This document shows positions 53,858 to 59,430 of a stretch of 59,430 bases of DNA, in pieces (the first letter of the stretch is position 1; each line of letters begins with the position of its first letter). The notes beneath the pieces were generated by a model. The model did no database searches. It saw nothing but the letters and a program-made list of their open reading frames with translations, and was not told the DNA's origin. Source of the stretch: Acetobacter sp. CAG:977. Lineage in GTDB: Bacteria > Pseudomonadota > Alphaproteobacteria > CAAGCB01 > CAG-977. The stretch covers positions 169,511 through 228,940 of the forward strand of contig HF994932.1 in assembly GCA_000434295.1 (NCBI GenBank). The letters are read 5' to 3'. A program made the position numbers and the translations under genes.

Positions 53858-55951
53858 ATGCCGAAAACTAATCAAAAAGCTCCGAAAACCGCTCAAAAAG
53901 CTTTTTCTTACGCCTTGCTGGTCCAAGACTTGCCCGCCGTCGCCTTCCAACGTCTGAAATCACCAAACGGCAAAATCTCATACCCCTTCGTCTCTGAAAA
54001 AGGTCGTAGCCTGCTCGGACTTTCTCCAAACGAAAACATCCTGACCGATATCGACGGATGCCTCGATGTCATCCACTGGGGCGATAAAGACGCTTTCGCC
54101 GAAGAAATCTCAAGATCTGAAAAAGATAAAAACGTCTCCAGAGAAAAATTCCGCGCCGTATTACCTTCCGGTGAAACAAAGTGGTTCTACGGCTACGCTA
54201 AACCTTCCTTTAAAAAAGACGGTTCCGTCCTGTGGAACGGAATTTGGGTCGATGTCTCCGCAGATAAAAGAAAAGATCAGCTCCAAACTTTGGTCCTGAA
54301 ACATATCAAAGAAGGCATCATCGCTTTTGACCGTCAGGGCGCCATCCTGATTTGCACCCCCGCTGCCGCAGATTTGTTAAATTGCCCGCCCGAAAAATTG
54401 GAAAACGGAAACGTCTTTTCCCTATTCCCGGACACAGGAACCGCAGAAACACTGAAACAGTTTCTCCTTAATCCGTATAACGGAACCGACGGAAAAGCCG
54501 TCTTTGTTACAACCATGCACGGCAAAGACTGCAACGATGTCATTTTGGAAATATCCCTCAGCAAAGCAGATGATTTCTTTATCGCTCAGTTCCGCGATAT
54601 TACCGAAAGACGCCAAAAAGAAATGCAATTACAATATCTGGCATTTCACGATGCGGAAACAGGCGTCGGAAATTATGCTTACCTGAAAGAAAATTTCCCA
54701 AGAATCCTTGAACAGGCAAAAACGTCTAAAACTCAAATCGCCGTTCTATCCATTGCTCCGGACAGCTTAGGACAAATCAATGCCGTCGCCGGTCATGCCG
54801 TCGGAACGCATTTGCTGTCCGAAATGGCAAAACGCATTCAAAATTGCCTGACAAATCAGGATATCCTGCTTAGAACCAGCGGACACCATTTCGTCGTATT
54901 ATTGTGCGGACTGGAATTCAATCTGGAAGCAGAATCCAAAATTGAAAGTATCTTACATGCTTTTGATAAAACAATGGTCGTCGACGGATTGGATTTTGAT
55001 GTTTCGGTTTGTATCGGCGTCTGTTTTTGCCCTCAAGACGGCGAAGATATCGATAATTTGATTTCTCATGCGGATTTGGCTTTGGAAAAAGCCAGAAGCG
55101 AAGCCAAAGGTTCCATGCGCATTTATACGGGCGAGCTGTCCATGCCCGCCGTCGCAAACATGAGCATGCATAAAAAGCTGAAACAGGCTTTGGAAAACAA
55201 CGAAATCTTCCCTTATTTCCAGCCTCAGGTCGATATCGCAACGGGACGGATTATCGGATTGGAAGCTTTGGCCAGATGGAAAAGTTGCGACGGAATGATT
55301 CCTCCCGCCGATTTTATCCCCGAAGCCGAAGAATACGGCTTGATCGACACGCTGGCGGAAATCATTTTAAACCAAGCATGCTCATGGAATCAAAAATGGT
55401 ATGCGATGGGGTTGTCTTCCATCCCCGTGGCGGTCAACATTTCCGGACGCCAATTCCATAACGAAAGCCAGCTGTTAAAAATGGTTGACCATGTTTTGGA
55501 AAACACGGGGCTGCCGCCGTATCTGTTAGAGCTGGAATTAACCGAAAGCTCGGCGATGTACGATCCGAAAAATGCCAGAAGAATTATCCAAACATTGCTG
55601 GACAACAATATTCGCTGTGCTTTGGATGACTTTGGTACGGGCTATTCCTCTTTAAGCGTTTTACGCAGTTTCCCCCTGAAAAAGTTAAAAATTGACCGTT
55701 CATTCGTTTTACAGCTCAGCGATTTGAAAAATTTGGAAATCGTCCGGGCAACCATTGCCATGGCTCATGCGTTAAAGCTTTCCGTCTTGGCAGAAGGCGT
55801 CGAAAACAAACAACATTTTGAAATCTTGCGTGATCTGGGATGCGATATTATTCAAGGTTATCTGTTTTCAAGACCTCTTCCCGCCGAAGAAACGGAAATT
55901 CTGCTTTCCCGTTGGGATGCAAGAATGGCATCTACGGGTAGAGGACTTTGA
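53858..55951 (+). CDS. PAS-GGDEF(degenerate)-EAL protein, probable cyclic-di-GMP phosphodiesterase
   Basis: The 697-residue cytoplasmic protein has PAS-like sensory domains (about 25-140 and 150-255), a GGDEF fold (about 265-425) and an EAL domain (about 435-690). The GGDEF motif reads SGHHF (341-345), so the cyclase is probably dead or regulatory. The EAL domain is intact: E469-A-L, NISGRQF, ELTES, DDFGTGYSSL, KLKIDRSFV and EGVEN. It likely degrades cyclic di-GMP and could influence motility or pili. The ATG at 53858 follows AAAGGA. A terminator follows. Confidence 0.9.
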   Translation: MPKTNQKAPKTAQKAFSYALLVQDLPAVAFQRLKSPNGKISYPFVSEKGRSLLGLSPNENILTDIDGCLDVIHWGDKDAFAEEISRSEKDKNVSREKFRAVLPSGETKWFYGYAKPSFKKDGSVLWNGIWVDVSADKRKDQLQTLVLKHIKEGIIAFDRQGAILICTPAAADLLNCPPEKLENGNVFSLFPDTGTAETLKQFLLNPYNGTDGKAVFVTTMHGKDCNDVILEISLSKADDFFIAQFRDITERRQKEMQLQYLAFHDAETGVGNYAYLKENFPRILEQAKTSKTQIAVLSIAPDSLGQINAVAGHAVGTHLLSEMAKRIQNCLTNQDILLRTSGHHFVVLLCGLEFNLEAESKIESILHAFDKTMVVDGLDFDVSVCIGVCFCPQDGEDIDNLISHADLALEKARSEAKGSMRIYTGELSMPAVANMSMHKKLKQALENNEIFPYFQPQVDIATGRIIGLEALARWKSCDGMIPPADFIPEAEEYGLIDTLAEIILNQACSWNQKWYAMGLSSIPVAVNISGRQFHNESQLLKMVDHVLENTGLPPYLLELELTESSAMYDPKNARRIIQTLLDNNIRCALDDFGTGYSSLSVLRSFPLKKLKIDRSFVLQLSDLKNLEIVRATIAMAHALKLSVLAEGVENKQHFEILRDLGCDIIQGYLFSRPLPAEETEILLSRWDARMASTGRGL

Positions 55952-55958
55952 AAAGGAT

Positions 55959-55992
55959 AAAAAAAAGCGGCTTTTAAAAGCCGCTTTTTTTT
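55959..55992. terminator. Bidirectional intrinsic terminator
   Basis: A run of A, then GCGGC-TTTTAAAA-GCCGC, then a run of T lies between converging genes. The stem is palindromic. Confidence 0.9.
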
Positions 55993-56007
55993 ACCTTAGT
56001 AAATGCC

Positions 56008-57189
56008 TTACTTATATGCCGCTTCAAATATCCCCACCGTTTCTTTCAACGATAACGTATAGCGATCCATCGCAAATAAATTGCTCATCGTTTTATGGGC
56101 ATTGCGCGCCAATGTTTCCATCTCGTCAAAACGGATGCCGTAATCCGACATCTTCAATTCTGAAACGCCGCACGCACGTTGCATTTCCTGCATCGCCGAA
56201 ACAAAAGCCTCTGCCTGCTCCGTTTCAGAAAGCGACGAAACATCCGCCCCCATAGCCACAGCCATATCCGAAAAACGTTCGGGAACATACTTGGCAAAAA
56301 ACTTAAAATACGGCACCGAAAGCATTAACAATCCGGCTCCGTGCGGTAATTCGGGATGAAACGCGCTCATCGCGTGTTCCATTGAATGTTCCGACGTACA
56401 GCTGGACGTCGATTCAACCATTCCCGAAAGAGTATTCGCCAGTGCGACGTTTGTTCTGGCTTCCAAATTTGTTCCGTCTTTTACGGCTGCGGGTAAATTT
56501 TTTGCCAGCAGGCTGATGCTTTTTAAAGCCAAAGAATCACTGACGGGAGTTGCTATTTTGGCGATATATCCTTCCGCCGCATGGAAAAAAGCGTCAAAGC
56601 CCTGTATCGCCGTCAAAAAAGGCGGCAAACTCAACATCAGTTCAGGATCGACAATCGACAAAAAAGGAAATGTCGACCGCACCCCGAAGCCGATTTTTTC
56701 ATTTGTTACTTCGTTCGTTATAACTGCCCAAGGATCAGCTTCTGTCCCCGTGCCTGCCGTCGTCGTGACGGCCACAATCGGTAACGCCGGATGTTTGACG
56801 GGCAATCCTTTACCCGTTCCCGTTACGATATAATCCCAATAATCTCCGGGGTTTCTGGCCATTAACGCGATGGCTTTTGCCGCATCAATCGAGCTGCCGC
56901 CGCCCAAGCCGATGACGAATTCGCAAAAATTATCTCTGGCGAACTGCGCCGCCTGCATAATCTGCGCCTTTGTCGGGTTCGAAGAAATCCCGTCATAAAT
57001 CATGCTTTCGACGCCTTGATGCTTTAATGCGTCCAGCACACGATCCAAGTATCCCTTTTCCCGCATTGTTTTGCCCGAAGATATGACGACCAAAGCCAAT
57101 TTCCCCGGCAATTTTTCGCGCTTCAGCTCATCAAGTTTTCCGGCACCGAAAAGAATTCTGGTCGGTATGTCAAAGTCGAATTCAAGCAT
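56008..57189 (-). CDS. Iron-containing alcohol dehydrogenase
   Basis: The 393-residue protein has a Rossmann domain with IGLGGGSSIDAAKAI and an all-helical metal domain. Likely ligands are Asp and His in the TTAGTGTEADPWAV, SIVDPELMLSLPP, GFDAFFHAAEGYI, SEHSMEHAMSAFHPELPHG regions. It should oxidise or reduce an alcohol/aldehyde with NAD(P). Substrate is unknown. The ATG at 57189 has AAAGGGA at proper spacing, whereas one 6 nt upstream does not. Compatible with fermentative metabolism. Confidence 0.9.
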   Translation of the reverse strand: MLEFDFDIPTRILFGAGKLDELKREKLPGKLALVVISSGKTMREKGYLDRVLDALKHQGVESMIYDGISSNPTKAQIMQAAQFARDNFCEFVIGLGGGSSIDAAKAIALMARNPGDYWDYIVTGTGKGLPVKHPALPIVAVTTTAGTGTEADPWAVITNEVTNEKIGFGVRSTFPFLSIVDPELMLSLPPFLTAIQGFDAFFHAAEGYIAKIATPVSDSLALKSISLLAKNLPAAVKDGTNLEARTNVALANTLSGMVESTSSCTSEHSMEHAMSAFHPELPHGAGLLMLSVPYFKFFAKYVPERFSDMAVAMGADVSSLSETEQAEAFVSAMQEMQRACGVSELKMSDYGIRFDEMETLARNAHKTMSNLFAMDRYTLSLKETVGIFEAAYK

Positions 57190-57282
57190 AGACATTCCCT
57201 TTCATGCGGACACAATCAAAACTTTTCGTTTGAAGGTTTTAGTACACAACCGCCGTTTTCTCAAGCACAAAAAAGCTGAAAT

Positions 57283-58206
57283 TCAACGTGTCGGATGCAA
57301 AAATCCGAACGGAGCAGACGTTTCCGAAGGTCTGTCGCGAATCACGTTTTCTCTGTCCGAAGGCGGTTTCGTCCCGAATTCTGTTTCGTTGTTTTGATGA
57401 GTTTCGGGCTCATCGTACACGGGCGTTTCATATTCGGGAATCGATACGTTTTCCTTTGAATCGCGATTGGCGCGCAACGTTTCTTCTGCGACGGCATCCG
57501 CCTGTTCCACGGCGCGGCACGCCTCTACAAAGCGCAGATAAACACGTCCCAAAGCCCCTTCTTCGAATATTTTTGTCAAATAATGCTCTATGTCGTGGCG
57601 TTCAAGCATCGTAAACATTTGTTCAAAGCGGTAGCAAAACGTGCGAACCAAATGAGCCAAAGTCTTATCTTTGCGCATTTGTTCCTTTAAGTCTTCTTGG
57701 AACTTCGGAGAATTATCCGCATTATTTAAGATAACTTTGCAAAATGCCCAACGGTTACCGTCGCCGACGCGCTGCCAGACCAGTTCCGTATGAGCCGGCT
57801 GAATCAGCCCGAAGCGAACAACGATATCTGCCAACAAATCATTCAGTTCGTTAATGAACAAATCGGCGTTATGCAGAACCATTGCGCTGCGTGACTGAAG
57901 CTGGGTTTCCATCAACGTTCGCACCATGGCTTCGGCGTGATCGGCGGATCGGCGCGCCTGCGTCAACAGCAATGTTATCGTTGTTCCCTGTTTTTTCAAG
58001 GTAATCACGTTATAAATCAGGCTGACGGCCATCCACAGAAAAATAACCGGCAAGAACGCCGTTGCCGACAGCATTGTTAAATCCGTCATCGGCAAAGCGA
58101 ACAAATTCGGGAATCCGATTTTTGCGTAGACATAGAACAAAACGCCGCCCAACCACAGCAACGAAGCCGAAACGGCAAAACCGAACAACAAAATTAACCC
58201 CAGCAC
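57283..58206 (-). CDS. Membrane-anchored protein of unknown function
   Basis: The 307-residue product has two N-terminal hydrophobic segments (about 1-28 and 44-68). A soluble helical domain (about 75-245) follows, with HNADLFINELNDLLADIVVRF and FCYRFEQMFTMLERHDIE, and a disordered acidic/polar tail ends FLHPTR. I do not recognise the family. It stands alone, divergent from accA, 93 bp upstream of the iron alcohol dehydrogenase gene on the same strand. Confidence 0.7.
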   Translation of the reverse strand: MLGLILLFGFAVSASLLWLGGVLFYVYAKIGFPNLFALPMTDLTMLSATAFLPVIFLWMAVSLIYNVITLKKQGTTITLLLTQARRSADHAEAMVRTLMETQLQSRSAMVLHNADLFINELNDLLADIVVRFGLIQPAHTELVWQRVGDGNRWAFCKVILNNADNSPKFQEDLKEQMRKDKTLAHLVRTFCYRFEQMFTMLERHDIEHYLTKIFEEGALGRVYLRFVEACRAVEQADAVAEETLRANRDSKENVSIPEYETPVYDEPETHQNNETEFGTKPPSDRENVIRDRPSETSAPFGFLHPTR

Positions 58207-58253
58207 TTTAACTTATCCCATGCGTTCAGACAGACAGACTTAATAAAAAAATA

Positions 58254-58283
58254 TTGTAGCGATTTTTTATAATTTTGCTACAA
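58254..58283. repeat. Inverted repeat in the divergent accA promoter region
   Basis: TTGTAGC (58254-58260) and GCTACAA (58277-58283) are separated by 16 nt in an AT-rich stretch of the 172-bp spacer. On the minus strand the repeat overlaps a TACAAT that could be a -10 box for the leftward gene. It may be an operator. This is not shown. Confidence 0.4.
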
Positions 58284-58378
58284 ATTATGCCTGATGTGCT
58301 ATATTTATGTTTTCTTGCGCACCGAACGTGGTATAAAAAGCGTTTGAAACAGTCAAAAACTTTACAGAAGTGGCAGCC

Positions 58379-59338
58379 ATGGATCAGGAACAGTATTTGG
58401 ATTTTGAAAAGCCGATCGCCGAATTGGAAAGCAAGATTGAGGGGTTGCGTCATTTAAGCAGCGCCGACGGCGTCAGCATTGCCGAAGAAATCGGCCGCCT
58501 GCAAAGCAAGCTGGACAAACAGGTCAAACAGCTGTATGCGAAATTGACTCCGTGGCAAAAAACTCAGGTAGCCCGCCATCCCAATCGTCCTCACTGTGTT
58601 GATTACATTAACGGTCTGATTACGGACTTTATTCCTTTGGCAGGCGACAGACTGTTCGGCGAAGACGCCGCCATCCTGGGCGGAATCGGACGTTTTCAGG
58701 GATATTCCGTCGTCGTTATCGGTCAGGAAAAAGGCCATGACATCGAAACCCGCATGAAACACAATTTCGGCATGGCTAAGCCCGAAGGCTATCGAAAAGC
58801 CATCCGTTTAATGAAAATGGCGGATCATTTCGGATTGCCCGTCATTACGTTCGTTGACACGGCGGGGGCTTTTCCGGGAATCGAAGGCGAAGCCCGCGGT
58901 CAGGCAGAAGCGATTGCTTCGTGCATTGACGCGTGCCTGTCGTTGCGCGTGCCGCTGATCAGCTGTGTCATCGGCGAAGGCGGATCAGGAGGTGCGATTG
59001 CCATTGCAACGGCGAACCGCATTCTGATGCTGGAAAATTCGATCTATTCCGTTATTTCGCCCGAAGGATGCGCTTCCATTTTGTGGCGCGACGGGTCTCA
59101 GGCTCAAAAAGCCGCCGAAGCTCTTCATCTGACTGCCGAAGATTTAAAAGAACTGGACGTCATTGACGAAATCATCCCCGAACCCGCAGGCGGAGCTCAC
59201 CGTGCTCGCGAAGAAGCCGTCGCCGCCGTCGGAGACGCCCTATTCAAATATCTGCAGGAATTGATGCGTATGGATCGTGATTCCGTTCGTCAGGAACGTC
59301 AGGACAAATTCCTGAAAATGACGAGAGCCGTTTCTTAA
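58379..59338 (+). CDS. accA: Acetyl-CoA carboxylase carboxyltransferase alpha subunit
   Basis: AccA with AccD transfers a carboxyl group from biotin to acetyl-CoA, the first step of fatty acid synthesis. The 319-residue protein has an N-terminal helical region and a crotonase-type core with DRLFGEDAAILGGIGRFQG, FGMAKPEGYRKAIRLMKMAD, FVDTAGAFPGIEGEARGQAE and IGEGGSGGAIAIA, all typical. The ATG at 58379 is preferred to a GTG 9 nt upstream. Confidence 0.96.
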   Translation: MDQEQYLDFEKPIAELESKIEGLRHLSSADGVSIAEEIGRLQSKLDKQVKQLYAKLTPWQKTQVARHPNRPHCVDYINGLITDFIPLAGDRLFGEDAAILGGIGRFQGYSVVVIGQEKGHDIETRMKHNFGMAKPEGYRKAIRLMKMADHFGLPVITFVDTAGAFPGIEGEARGQAEAIASCIDACLSLRVPLISCVIGEGGSGGAIAIATANRILMLENSIYSVISPEGCASILWRDGSQAQKAAEALHLTAEDLKELDVIDEIIPEPAGGAHRAREEAVAAVGDALFKYLQELMRMDRDSVRQERQDKFLKMTRAVS

Positions 59339-59430
59339 AATTTTACCAGAATATACGCGATCAACAAATAGATCGCCCAAAACACGGCAAAAAGAAGAAA
59401 AATGCTCCAGTTAATAAAAAACTTGCGCAG
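59335..59430 (-). CDS. 3' end of a small membrane protein gene
   Basis: Thirty-one codons and a TAA are visible on the minus strand. They encode FFINWSIFLLFAVFWAIYLL and IAYILVKF, one strongly hydrophobic helix and a short tail. Its stop overlaps the accA stop by 3 nt. The rest lies outside the window, and the family is not recognisable. Confidence 0.6.
   Translation of the reverse strand: MRKFFINWSIFLLFAVFWAIYLLIAYILVKF

Overview
This window reads as chromosomal DNA of an alphaproteobacterium. The evidence is the F1 operon order atpH-atpA-atpG-atpD-atpC without F0 genes, the aroK-aroB-DUF2889-J-protein cluster, the lptF-lptD-surA-rsmA cluster, a small FlhB-like flagellar protein and SlyX with a PPPHY tail. 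A HydE-type [FeFe]-hydrogenase maturase suggests an anaerobic or fermentative lifestyle. A host-associated or gut lineage near Micavibrionales/RF32 is a guess from general knowledge, not something the sequence proves. Coding density is high, many genes overlap by 4 nt (ATGA), and base composition is moderate except for an AT-richer restriction-modification block.

Layout. 1-1739: end of an unknown gene, then flagellar export genes (FlhB-like, unknown, fliO, fliP) on the minus strand. 1858-5898: a HAD phosphatase, and the minus-strand operon aroK-aroB-DUF2889-J protein. 6049-15607: a plus-strand run with a 46-residue membrane microprotein, a secreted unknown, a Xer recombinase, envelope biogenesis genes (lptF, lptD, surA), rsmA, YggT, DUF167 and folD. 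15602-22179: a MATE exporter and the F1 ATPase operon, whose gamma subunit carries a large basic insertion. 22390-26034: an NCS2 permease and a membrane-fused spermidine-synthase-like protein.

26080-45322 is the most distinctive part: two divergent gene sets around a 320-bp AT-rich control region. The minus arm encodes a stripped-down VirB-type secretion set (VirB2 pilin, VirB3, VirB4 ATPase) followed by five consecutive secreted proteins, three of them VirB5/TrbJ-like. The plus arm encodes an inner-membrane protein with a long low-complexity linker and a degenerate OmpA-like tail, then a type IVb (R64 thin pilus/TCP type) assembly machine: TcpQ/PilL-like lipoprotein, PilN secretin, PilO, PilP, PilQ ATPase and PilR. 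The VirB arm has no core-complex genes here and the pilus arm has no prepilin or prepilin peptidase here. The two halves may therefore form or share one envelope-spanning machine. That is the main hypothesis of this annotation.

45381-50879: housekeeping and small genes (yajQ, a cold shock protein, a TerB-like protein, infA, an unknown plus a DUF6782 metallopeptidase, slyX, a peroxiredoxin, hydE). 50959-51049 is tRNA-Ser(CGA). Directly behind it lies a three-gene, AT-richer DpnII-type (GATC) restriction-modification block whose second methyltransferase has an unusual motif and domain order. 53858-59430: an EAL protein with a degenerate GGDEF domain, an iron-dependent alcohol dehydrogenase, an unknown membrane protein, accA and the end of a small membrane protein gene.
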